A stretch of DNA of 64,000 nucleotides from Berghia stephanieae. Its lineage: Eukaryota > Mollusca > Gastropoda > Nudibranchia > Aeolidiidae. How positions within the stretch are numbered: the first letter of the stretch is position 1; every line of letters begins with the position of its first letter. A program made the translations under genes and the position numbers. Where the stretch lies: contig CM067443.1 in NCBI GenBank assembly GCA_034508935.3, forward strand, positions 57,463,398-57,527,397, written 5' to 3'. The notes beneath the pieces are model-generated. The model made no database searches and was not told where the DNA came from. It saw only the letters and a list, made by a program, of their open reading frames with translations. Below are positions 25,074 through 37,145 of the stretch, piece by piece.

Positions 25074-25398
25074 ATCTAACCCTCTATCATCTTCTATATA
25101 TGCAAGAACAGATGAAGCGGTTCTGCTGCAAAGGAAGAATTGTTCTTGTTTTTGACAAGACATATAATATTGGGGAGCTACATGTCACTCCGATGGTATT
25201 CAAGCACCCAGCTTTAGAAAAACAAAGTTCCAGAGAGCCCCCCCCCCCCCCCTATTTTCGTTGCGCCTCTTTTCGTCTCTTCGTGCATCGGAGTCCAAAC
25301 TTTGAATCACTTCATCAGTTCCTTGATTACATTGCTGGATAGTAAGTTAATGTTCCAATGACACACATGGTAATTGGTTCTGACGATGAGAAAGCCCT

Positions 25399-26039
25399 TA
25401 TAAAAAAACAGCAATATCCACTTACTAATTGTGCTCAAAGCGCTTTATAAGGGGTCCCTAGCCAACAGCAACACTTAATACGTAGGACGAGACATGACGC
25501 TTGTTAGGCAATATTGCAATTTTTCTGACAGAGTCAAAGCTGTTAACGGCCAGGTACTCATTTTACAACTGAGTAAAATGAGAGAATGTGTGTAAAGAAA
25601 GAGTGGATGCGACTTTGGGGTCTAGTGGTATGACACTCGATTTCGGATCAGAAGGTCCTGGGTTCGAGCCTCGCTCCGCGCATAGTTGATTCCTTGGAAA
25701 AGACTCTTTACTCACATTCTCTCACCGTGCTCAGGTGTAAAATGAATACCTGACCGTTAACAGCGTTGTCTCTGTCCGAAAAAAATGTAATATCGCCTAA
25801 CAGGCGTCATGTCCGTCCTACATGTTAAGTGTTGCTGTTGGCCAGGGACCCAGTGTAAAGCGCTTTGAGCACGTTTAGTGGATATTGCGCTATATAAAAG
25901 CTCAATCTTTTTAAAGAGCCTTTTCCAATGACTGAACTCTGCGCCGCTCAGAGTGGGACTCAAACCCAAGACTTTCGATCCGAAGGCGAGTGTCATACCA
26001 CAAGACCATATTATAGACGGACGAGACAGTCGCTTTTCT
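25399..26039 (-). mobile_element. tRNA-derived SINE (outer), split by a younger SINE
   Basis: On the minus strand the tRNA-like head lies at about 26,030-25,913 (B box region gggtttgagtccc), and the body and gcgc-type tail lie at 25,603-25,399. The 10-bp repeat agaaagccct at 25,389-25,398 and 26,040-26,049 is its target duplication and sits inside transposase codons for E-K-A-L. The two parts are separated by the plus-strand SINE. Confidence 0.75.
25604..25912 (+). mobile_element. tRNA-derived SINE (inner), full length
   Basis: The head has an A-box-like tggggtctagtgg and B box gggttcgagcc (25,604-25,680). A body follows with tgacactcgatttcggatca, and the 3' end is aaagcgctttgagcacgttt followed by gcgctatataaaag. 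It is inserted into an opposite-strand copy of the same family; taaag(a)ag-type text on both sides may be the target duplication. Length about 309 bp. Confidence 0.8.
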
Positions 26040-26231
26040 AGAAAGCCCTCAGTCTCTATGCATCAGTCACGTCAAGCAGAACACTGCGGGACATGGTTGG
26101 ATTGGGGACTGGAGACAAGCAACACTAGCTGATGCCACTTTTGGCCCAGAAAGACTAATCGCATCCATGGACAAACTGAAGGAAAAACAACATTCTCTGC
26201 GAGAACAATGGCCAGCAAACAACATGAGGTA

Positions 26232-27481
26232 CGAATGTTTCAGAATTAAGTTTCCCTGTCACGCTGTACTCACATAATAATTATGAATAAACTTTTAATC
26301 GGTATCAAATGAAACGTTATTCAATTATTACCTTTTCAATGTAAGAACCATTAAGTTCCACATACTTCTGCATTATGTGTCCCAACGGTCAAAGATGGTG
26401 ACCAGTGTATATTTTTCCAAGGCCATGATTGCATTCCTCATCGCCTCTTGAATCTGGCCCTCGTCTTCAAATTATTGACCTTGCAGCATTTCTTTTACCT
26501 TAGGAAAGAGACGGAAGTCGCATGGGGCTAGATCAGGTGAACAGGTGCATGTTAAGGCTACACCTTGTTCAAGCAACCTGTGTCTTATTTTACGTATCGC
26601 TGGTCTCAGTTCGTCTTTAAAAACTAATCTGTCATAGTTCACGTTAAACAGGTGGGACAGGCCAGTTCAGTATAATGCCACGTGAGTCGGAAAAACGAAG
26701 TGCATCACTTTCTTCTCTCATTGTTTTCAGTGAGATTTCTGTGGTCTTGGTGCATCCGAATCAAGCCATTGAGCTGTTTGTCTTTTCAATTCATGATCAA
26801 ATGAATACACCCACGTTTCATCACTGGTGACAATTTTTTTCAAAAATTCAACACCATCTTCGTCAACACGGTTCTTCTCTGTCATCAAATTAAATGGGGC
26901 AACCACTCAGCAAACACCTTTTTCTTGCTAAGTTTGTTGGCCAATATTCTGTAAACGGTTGTAATGGACACATCAACAAGTTCACTATCTCCCTACAACT
27001 TCTCCTTGAGTCTTCTTTCACAACAGTCTCGTTTTTATAACACTATCGCCAAAGTGACAACAGAAGGTCTTCCAGTGTGTTCCTCATCCTGCATGTCAGA
27101 TCTCCCATCTTCAACTTCCCTGACCCACCAGTGTGAATTAAACGAAAATTGTGCCCCAAAACTTTTCAAAGGTCACCGTGTATTTCGACAGCAGACTTTT
27201 CGAGAATAGTTGAAAATGTTATGACAACCCGAACATCATAGCATGAGAATGTTGCATCAATGTTTTGCTCTGCCATTTTCCTATGACTTGCCTTGTACAA
27301 GGAGCAAACGTACAACAAACTTGCCACGTCACAGATCTATGACACGGCAAAGAATATTTAGCATCCAGATTTCTTAGATTTGACGTCATATTGTCTTAAA
27401 TAACTTTGATAGTTTGATAGTTCTAGGTTACTTATTAGCGAAGTTATAGAGGAAAAAAACTTAAATCTGTAACACACCTTG
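26232..27481 (-). mobile_element. mariner-family DNA transposon, full length but dead
   Basis: The 1,250-bp element is bounded by TA on both sides (26,230-26,231 and 27,482-27,483). The ends are imperfect inverted repeats: cgaatgtttcagaattaag at the left, and on the minus strand caaggtgtgttacagattta at the right. It lies inside the Mutator-like gene; the codons for NNMR before it and the reading after it continue the same protein. Confidence 0.8.
26317..27276 (-). pseudogene. mariner transposase
   Basis: The start codon is at 27,274-27,276 (MAEQNIDATFSCYDVRVV) and the stop at 26,317-26,319, giving about 320 codons against the usual 340-350. Recognisable in order are the helix-turn-helix region (EIHGDL, HNF), VSITTVYRILANKLSKKK, FLKKIVTSDETWVYSFDHEL with the first catalytic D, SPDLAPCDFRLFPKVKEML after the third catalytic region, and WNLMVLTL near the end. 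Many stops and frame changes interrupt it. The H-D-N-A-R-P-H block that normally carries the second Asp is not readable. Confidence 0.8.
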
Positions 27482-27596
27482 TATTTCATCAGGATCACAG
27501 ACTAGATCCTCCACTATGTCATTGAGTTAAGATTAAAATGCTTTCTATTAGAAAATTGGATGAACAATAATTCATCCAAGAGACCATGTACTCGTA

Positions 27597-28877
<1,281 letters not shown>

Positions 28878-29227
28878 TGCCTGCCCTGAAAAACATCACA
28901 GCTTTGTGAGAATGTATATAGACCGGGAACGGGCTTTTGTTGATTGTGGAGAATTCGTGCTGTCACCGTTGTTCATGTATCTACAGACACCAGTTTCTTC
29001 ATGGATACAACTGGATCCAAGCACAAAAAGAAACTTTAATTCAAAATTGCTTGACCAAGTTAGGCCCAACATGAAGGGCACGATGATCTCAGCCGATGGT
29101 ATAACAACAGTCATTGTAACCCAATTCCGTGGAAAGAACCCAGGTCAACGACAGCGAAAAAGAGTCACAAGAACAAAGACAGCCATTTTTCATACTAAAA
29201 ATGCACCCAGATTTTAAAAAAGAGAGA

Positions 29228-29343
<116 letters not shown>

Positions 29344-29549
29344 TGTATGTATGTCTACTATTTTTACTTAATTTGTTTTGTAATATACATGTCACTTTTA
29401 ATCATTTACTTAAACAATTGTGTTGCACTGTTGATGATTTGAATTAAATGACTTGATATATCTACATCAAAACAATACTTTCTATCTTTATAAATATAAA
29501 ATTAAAATTAAAATTGAAAAATGCCAGATGACAGACGATAGGAAAAAAA

Positions 29550-29665
29550 ACAGGGAGTGGGTCCGATTGAGCCCGATTGAGCCCGATTTGGTTCGATTTG
29601 GTCCGGTTGGGTGTTCTTACAGACGGTCCGTTTGGGTCCGATTGGGCCCGATTGTGTTCCATTGG
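29550..29665. repeat. Degenerate CCGATTGG-type short tandem repeat
   Basis: Units such as ccgattgagc, ccgatttggt, ccggttgggt and ccgattgggc repeat about ten times with variation. The same words occur around the LINE at 22,441 and 23,682. Confidence 0.6.
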
Positions 29666-30920
29666 TTGTTCTTATCGTCATCAACATCTTATTGTTGTGA
29701 TTTCAAGACTTCCTTGACATTCAATTTCGAGGCAAATAAATTAGGGAAATGATTAGTCTTTCCCCTCGGACTTTGTTTTGTGTGCTTGTTGATAAGCTTT
29801 ATTTCTGTTGATACAGGTAGATGTGTTCGTTCAATTTTCATTAACCTTAATGCAATAGACATCTTGTGGAAGAGAACATGACCACGCCTCTCGGACAGTC
29901 GTTACAATGTTAACAATGGCAGTGATTGGTAAAAATGGTGAACTACGCAGGTTTTGCTTTCGACGGTCTATGTGTTTTAGTAAAATATCCACTGTTGTAT
30001 AAAACCGCTTGCTTAAAAGAACTAAGTCGGTAAACTACGTGTAAACTTAAACGTTTATAATATGAAAACATGTTATAGCTAGTCACCTATTTGGTGGTAT
30101 AAAAACAACAACAATAACAACGATTCGAGAGCGGTCGATTTCATTCATGCTATTGTTTATAAACAACCATGTTTGTCCAAGCACATTTGAAGGTGTTTCT
30201 AAAACTCCATGTTTTGATTGGTCAAAAATCTACTGTTAATTCTCGCATTCATTGGTTTTCAACGAAATGTGATTTTCGTCTACGGTATATTAAAATGTTA
30301 TGCTGCAAATAACCAGCTTCGGTCTTCTGATACTGCAACAATAAGTATGAGACATTGATCGCAATGTTAGGCAAGACGACTTCTGCTACAATATTATAAA
30401 GAGAAGATGGTTGACAGATTTTTTTCTGTTTAATCTTAATCTATATTTACGATCAGGGTGGACACATGTGTGTGTGTGGGTCTGCGTGTGGGTGTCTGTG
30501 TATGTTTGTGTGTGTTTGCGTGTGGTTGTTTGTTTGTTTTTCTGCCTGTGCAGCTTGTTTTGATCCTAAGATTATGTCCCTCTCGATACCAATCCCTCTC
30601 CCCTGATGTAAAACCGCGTTGTCTGTGTCTAAAAGAGCAATACCGTCTAAAAGGACGTAAGTGTAATCCACTCATATATTGTTTTCGTTAAAAATGTGAT
30701 ATCAATTATTTATAAATTGGATGTGTCATAATCTACATTGATTTTGCTTCCAAAGTATTAAATCATGCGACAGAACAGCGTCTCATTCCAAAGGACAAGA
30801 TGCGATAGTTACTGTCAATTCAAAGCTAAATGAATCAAGATGGATTTCATGGATCGAAAGGTCGACAATGTTAGGACACTTATTCTATTTTTATTGGTGT
30901 AATGATTGTCAAAAGTAATT
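29666..30920. other. Spacer, no gene recognised
   Basis: AT-rich sequence. A GT-rich stretch lies at about 30,468-30,530. Confidence 0.5.
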
Positions 30921-30924
30921 TTGA

Positions 30925-31030
30925 AAAAAGAATCCCTTTATTCATCCCATAGGGGAAATTTGTCTCTAGGGTCTATTCCAATGGAAGACTGGAATAACCA
31001 AGGCGTCAGCCGCAGCGCAGCGCCACAACT
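30925..31030 (-). mobile_element. Possible L2-type LINE 3' end
   Basis: The minus strand reads caaatttcccctatgggatg followed by aataaagggattc, the typical last bases of L2-type LINEs. No protein remains. Confidence 0.4.
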
Positions 31031-32037
31031 TGAACTTAAATTTCATTAATGTCAAACAGCCCCTTAGGGTTGAGGGAGTGGAAAGATAAGCAAACACTTT
31101 TACTTCGGAAGAACAATGTCTCTTCCCAGCTTATGGCTCGAATATTTACAAGAACTGCTTAAATCCCATCAATTAAAAGAAATTTTCCAAATCCTTTTTC
31201 ACAGTAGGTTTATGTTATTATATCATAATTACATTGTCATGATTGTCATCGAATATTTGTGGAATTAACAAATCGCATAATATATCCACACAACAAACAT
31301 AAGAGCATTAACGATTCACTTCATTGTCCCCATCACATTATAATCCAACCATCGTGACCGAAAATACTGTAATCTCCCTGGGGATGTTCATTTTACTCAC
31401 ATAATATTTACATTATTCAGCTCGACGAACAATTTGCTGCCTGTTTTTTTACATAAAGCTTTTAACCATTCATGGCCATTAAATTCATTTGAGTTCTGTT
31501 TTTTTGTGCAAAGAGGTTTATGTTTACTGAAAAATTGAATGTGAAAATACTTAGCGTAATTTAACACAATGATAAAGATTTTTTTTTTAAATTAGAAGCA
31601 TTGTGATTGGAATTCTTATCTTTTAAGTAAAAACACTTGTATTCTTTAAAGTAGCAACTGCTAGTCTCAATTTTACTAACAGCTTTTGCTATTTCTATTT
31701 GTACGGTAAGTACTTGAAATGTAGCGAAAGCAGTTGCGAAATAACTGTGTTAATTCGTATCAAGAACCAAAAAGAACCAACATTGAACCAACATACACAT
31801 TATGTATGTAACATATTGTGCCTTGTATCGTCTTTTGTTTTGTTTTTTTATTTGTTTGGTTGTTTGTTTTCGGTTGTTTTGTTTCGTTTTTTGTTGGGTT
31901 TTTTTTTGTTTTTGTTTTTTGATATTATTTGTTTTTAATGGGGGCATGTACCATATAACCTGAATGCGAGAATTAGACCTCAATAAGATCAAATATAACA
32001 TAACCAACAGGTATTACGCGTTAAATTAAAATGGATG
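31031..32037. other. No gene seen
   Basis: AT-rich with T/G runs at 31,830-31,935. No domain in any frame. Confidence 0.5.
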
Positions 32038-32439
32038 CTATGCTTTTAGCCAAAAGAATTACAACATCCGCCAGCCAATATAATGTAACAACACACAAAA
32101 CGCCGTGTATCCTTGAATGTTTAAAGTCTAATTGATAGAATGTAGTGAGAACTACTCATGAGAATTGCTGCCTAAAAATAATTACAAAGAGCTGAGTGAC
32201 GTCAATTTCGTTCCTCCTACAGCAAGAAAAAAACTATGCATAACCTGACACGCTTATAGATAGTTCGAAGATGACGTCACTCCGGTCTTTGTTATTGTTT
32301 TTTGCCATCCGCGTTTATGAGTAATGTTCAAAAAACTATATTAACGTGACTATAAACGTTCATGGATACACACAGTTTTGTGTGTTGGTCCGTTATACTT
32401 CCGGATGGCAATGTTACGAGCTTCTTAGCCAAGCGCATA
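32038..32439. mobile_element. Second fold-back MITE family, most complete copy
   Basis: The ends tatgcttttagcca and, inverted, tatgcgcttggctaag frame about 400 bp. The arms share cgtttatagtc, acacacaaaac and atccgg-type text. Two tgacgtcac/tgacgtcaa words sit in the central part. No coding capacity. Confidence 0.7.
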
Positions 32440-33059
32440 CTATCTATTGTCTGATTCATATCTTTCTGTGAGAACCAATCACCCAACTGACGGTCTTAAA
32501 TCAATAACAAAAAGCTTAGTGACGTCTACTACATTAATTCCGTGGACCTTTTGTTGATGACTTACCTTGCCAGGTCTTCTTGAGTGTATCGGGTTAACCA
32601 TAAAATTAGTTTTGAAATAAACCAAAAAAGTTCCTTTCTAAGGGATAAAAATATCATAGAAATTTATATACTAATGATCACAAATTTGTTACACATTTTA
32701 AGCCATTCTGATTTTCTTGTTAATTAAGCGAGCTATATTAAATTACACTGATTTGTTGTGAATTGCATTCACCGTTCATGGTTTTAATCATTTTTGTTTT
32801 TCATATCATAATCATTAAGGGTTACATAGGTCTAAAGACCTTTAAATACCGTGAATTATTTTACAAATATTAATATTATTTTTGAAAAGAAAAAAAAAAA
32901 GAAAGATCAAATTGATGCATAAACTGTATTTTACAAAATCGCATAGAGGACATCCAAAAGATCAAGTTTGTGCATTCATAATTTTTCACGATAGACTTGT
33001 AATTGCTGATCATTATAGTAGTAGTAGGGTCCCAGAGATCATTGTTATTTCGGATTCGT
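32440..33059. other. No gene seen
   Basis: AT-rich spacer without recognised features. Confidence 0.45.
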
Positions 33060-33359
33060 GTTAAGCCAAATAAGCAGATTGGAACATGGATCTGACCTTT
33101 CGGGGGTCACATAGAGGTCAAACAAGGTGAAATTATGGTTAAATTCAGAACTTCCATAATGTCGAGAATTTGATAACTTGCAACTTTAATAGGATTTAAA
33201 TATATCATATATCATTTCAACAAATCATTGCCCTTTCTGAAAAAAGCACGATTTTCCGGAATGTCAATAAACCTATTAAGAAAATTATAACGTAAAGAGA
33301 ACAAATAACAGCTCATACAGAAAATAACATTATTTCCAAATTGCAAATAAATCGGATCA

Positions 33360-33967
33360 TGGTTAATGGAGGAGTTATCGTCCATTGAATTCTGTTACTA
33401 AACAGATAACTCAACAGGTAATAGGAAATCTATAGCACTCTAAAAACAAAACAAAAACAAACAAAAACTTTGATCATGTGTCCTTAGGCTCTATACAAAA
33501 AAAAATCTTAGCTCTATATCAAAATTCAATATCACCCTTTTTTACATTGGAAAAAAAATCAAGTGTGTATTTGTGAAACATCTAGAAAATTGTTGATAAA
33601 ACAATATTTTTCAACAACAAAAAATATGAGCAATTGAATAAGTTAAAATTATTTGGTAGATCACAACTAAATCAGATGATATTAAATAGAGTTATCGCCA
33701 ATTAAAGCTTGTAACTAATTATAATACTCGTAGCCTTTTGGGAAATCAATATCAGCCAAATAACAATATATATTGTTATGTTATGAACCGGAATTTAAAA
33801 ATCTTAGGTATCTTGTCTTAAATAAAAAGAGTTATTGTACTTTTTCAGATTTTTACTGTAGCAAGACTCTTCTTGTGAAATGCCTCGAAAACTGTTAACA
33901 AAACAAAATATTAGAAGACAATAAATGTAAGCTACTAAAGAGATTGACATGATTTGTAAATCACGGC
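33360..33967. repeat. Ancient tandem duplication of about 300 bp
   Basis: ttgtgaaacatctagaaaat with the following 90 bases (33,571-33,663) aligns loosely with ttgtgaaatgcctcgaaaac and its following bases (33,874-33,965). The preceding blocks beginning gagttatcg (33,371 and 33,692) align too. Identity is low, so this is an old duplication. An even weaker third unit may precede it from 33,060. Confidence 0.45.
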
Positions 33968-34495
33968 TTGTTACTCCTTCTACTTCCCGTTCCTACTCGA
34001 GCCTTTTAATTTGTCAGGGAGTTCATGACCCTGAGTAACATTCTGTGAGAGATGTTTGCCTTTTTTATTTTGAGGAGAAGTCCCTTGATTTATATTTATT
34101 TGTTAAATGCCGTAACCATATCTACCCATACTATAATTATTAATATGGAAGACAGCTTTGGCTTCAAGCAGCGTGGTCAAAACATGAATCCTTCCATTCG
34201 CATTATTTTGATTTGGTAAGACATCAATGACTCATTCATTGACTGTGGCGCAAATGCTCGCTTGAAAGACGCTCTTTTCAAAGTGCTGAAACAGAACATG
34301 ACTTGTTGGAGGGATTTTGTCAACGTTTCCATGTTTATGCTTAAGATGAATATTGTGTTCATCTTTGCATAGTTGGCATACAAAGAGTCACATAGAGACT
34401 TTGAGATGGAGCATCCACGATCTCTGGCAGATCATGAATAACAAGAGGCAGTGGGGCTTCGGTAAGGATGTTTTAACGTGAGCCACACCTCACCT
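33968..34495. other. No gene seen
   Basis: Short overlapping frames without domain. Confidence 0.45.
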
Positions 34496-34499
34496 CACC

Positions 34500-34760
34500 T
34501 GTGAGGAGTGGTCGTAGATGAGACATGACAGATGACAACAGAATGGGCCCTGCATCAAGTCAAGATGTGTCCTCAGATTTCCTGATTAGTGTTGGGATCT
34601 CCATCCTTGTCCATTCCTTTACACTATCCATCCAGCTCATTGTTTGCCGTCCTCTCCTTCTGCCTCCCCCAATTCATTGCATCATGGTTTTGCCTTATAT
34701 CCCATGACGAGAAACATGACTAAACCAAGACAACTGAAATGGCCGCTTCCCTTTAAACAT
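34500..34760 (-). pseudogene. LINE C-terminal fragment (RTE-like)
   Basis: Minus-strand text QLSWFSHVSRHGI, then GGGRRRGRQTMSWMDSVKEW and TLIRKSEDTS matches the W-F-G-H-V-x-R, G-x-R-R-R-G-R-Q-x-x-x-W-x-D and R-x-x-E-D-R boxes at the end of RTE-type proteins. Two or more stops break it and no catalytic domain remains. Confidence 0.65.
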
Positions 34761-35068
34761 GAAAGTAGATGTGCTGACAGAACCCGTAAATGCATGAAGC
34801 AATGAAAGGAATTTGCAAGTCTCTTGGCCAATATTTATGGCAATGTTGTTCAGATTTATTACTTTCTTTGACTTCTTATAAGATTTAATGCAAATATTAG
34901 CTGCTGGATTTGCTGCAAAGATATAATGATGATTGGCTAAGAGGATCTGAATGATTGTGTTTGGAGGCCTTGCAAAATATGGACCAATACGGGGGTGTTT
35001 TCTTCTTCATGGTTGCGTTGTCCCACGGAAATCCCATTACAAAGATGCATGCCAAAATCCGTGATATA

Positions 35069-35350
<282 letters not shown>

Positions 35351-36215
35351 TTTTTGTTTGTTTGTTTTTTTTTCTCACGCACGAGCATGTGTGTGTTGTT
35401 GTTTTGAATCATATATTTCAAAATGCTATCAACACTTTCCTAGAAACGTATATTTTAAAATTATTTTGTATATAATACATATTGAATGTCTGTCAAAGAA
35501 TTGGTCTAATTAATTGTTTGTGACCCAATTAGGCATAATAGTAAAATCCATTCTGACAAACCAAATTTTGCATGATATATTGGTCAGATGGGACGAAATA
35601 TTTCTCAATAATGGAGATACTTACAGTGATAATGTTATGTCCGAAATCCATCTTAACGATAAGTAATCAAAACACACTATCCATATGTGGTGTGCACTGA
35701 CAAACGTATTTTTTTAAATTTTGGTCATAAGTTTTAAAAATTCCAAACATCAATGACCAATGATGGTCCTCAACTTGTAGAAAGCAATATTAAACCTGCA
35801 TCATAGGCATCTCAATTTGAATGATGTTTGACAAGTATATGATCATTTTAATTCGCCGATATTTAACCTAAACGATTTCTAATCTAAAATGACAAAAGGC
35901 GTTTTGCCAGTGGATGTATCTTTGCCCCCGCGGGGCAGTTTCATGAAATGTTCTGTAGAATGAATGAGGATATTCTTCCAGTGATAGTTAAATGAATGGA
36001 ACTCTTAAAAGGCTATCGCAAAAAAAGGACATTAGTCTTCTGCAATTTGGTGGGAATACTTTTCTGATATAAAACTGAAACAATACGAGGAAGTATAGAT
36101 ATTTTCCCTCAGATACCGTGTCGATAAAAACTAATGCATCACACGTTGTCCTCAGTCTTATATTCTTCTCCAACACAGACGTTTAACCCGTTATAAACAA
36201 GTGTGACCGAATTTA
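35351..36215. other. No gene seen
   Basis: AT-rich. Text around 35,820-35,870 (gatgtttgacaagtatatga) resembles 13,218-13,240, perhaps a shared minor repeat. Confidence 0.4.
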
Positions 36216-36218
36216 TTT

Positions 36219-36600
36219 TCAATAATGATTTCTCACATTAATTATGAGGTTAGAACACATACCCCCTTTTTTACCAAGACAGCATGAACACGATAAGAGT
36301 AAGACGTTATGTTGTTTAGAGTTGATTTCAATTCTTTCATGAGATTTTTTATATAGAACGGCTATACCACACCACCTCTTCTTCCAATACGGGGATATGA
36401 TCTTATGTTGTAGGCTAAGAAGGTGAGGTGAGATCGGCGATGGTCGTTTCGTCTCCAGTTTGTGACAGCCATGTTTCAGTGATAAAAACACGTCGTAATC
36501 GTTTTCCAAAATTAAGTCACTTAATTCCTCAGTTTTGTTTCTTGATGACTGAGTGTTGAGGGATCCAATACGAAATAAACACTTTTTGGGACGGGTAGAA
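36219..36600 (-). pseudogene. LINE AP-endonuclease, N-terminal fragment
   Basis: On the minus strand, across two or three frames, the text reads RIGSLNTQSS, KLRN, ILENDYDVF, an E-T-W-L-like turn, GDE and RRGG with IAVLYKKS. This is the start of the apurinic-endonuclease-type domain of CR1/Jockey-group LINEs (N-x-Q-S-x-R-N-K, D-V-F-x-I-T-E-T-W-L, G-G-G-V-A-V-L-Y-K). The metal-binding E lies in the frameshifted part. It is inactive. Confidence 0.65.
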
Positions 36601-36638
36601 GTGGTATGAGATATAATTTGTAAAGATTTACTTGGATG

Positions 36639-36655
36639 GGGGGGGGGGGGGGGGG
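36639..36655. repeat. poly-G run
   Basis: A run of about 17 G, located close to the junction between the endonuclease fragment and the isolated LINE tail. Confidence 0.9.
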
Positions 36656-36667
36656 TGTTGACAGTTG

Positions 36668-36709
36668 GTGAAATTGTTATATTATTATGGTTATCATCTA
36701 TATGCGTGT

Positions 36710-36748
<39 letters not shown>

Positions 36749-36958
36749 TTGAATGTCACGGTTAAAGATTTATGTTTGTGCACCACATATACATGAGTAC
36801 ATTTAAGTTGAAATACTATCTTTACCACGTGTATCATTATTGTAATCTTTAATCAATAGATTTATAGCATTACTGTTAATATTAAGGGCATTCAATGGAT
36901 TTTATCCTTTTTTGCCCTATACCATATATTATGTTATGTTATGTTATGTTATGTTCTC
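36668..36958 (+). mobile_element. Isolated LINE 3' UTR with (ATGTT)n end
   Basis: This is the inverse of the 3' UTR of the LINE at 43,899-45,213. It shares attatattattatggttatc, the internal (GT)n, tcacggttaaagat, ctatctttaccacgtgtatc, aagggcattcaa and the closing ccctatacca plus (ttatg)n. It has no coding part in this orientation. Confidence 0.8.
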
Positions 36959-36959
36959 A

Positions 36960-37145
36960 GGAAGGCGGTTGTTCTTGTGGGTATCGTTGTGACGTCTCAT
37001 TACATTACATTAGATGATATTTTTAGTTGTCGGTAGGGTTTGGGAGGTGGACGATGACCAATTTGGATCTTAATAGATTTCTGTTTACGAGATCCACCGC
37101 GGTAGGGACGGGACGGTTCATCATCATTGCCTTTTTCACCCTGGG
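36960..37145 (-). other. Possible LINE 5' coding remnant
   Basis: The minus strand reads GGSRKQKSIKIQIGHRPP, similar in style to the basic stretch that precedes the endonuclease in L2/CR1 LINEs. It could therefore be the upstream part of the 36,219-36,600 fragment. Similarity is weak. Confidence 0.25.

Noticed and set aside
24504-25342. 179- to 250-codon open frames across the 30-bp array, or a repeat protein gene
   Set aside because: The 30-bp period keeps several frames open on both strands at once. Only the frame continuous with the MULE text has meaning, and it is part of a dead gene.
26964-27209. Plus-strand frame over the mariner
   Set aside because: Antisense shadow of the transposase; its sequence has no family of its own.
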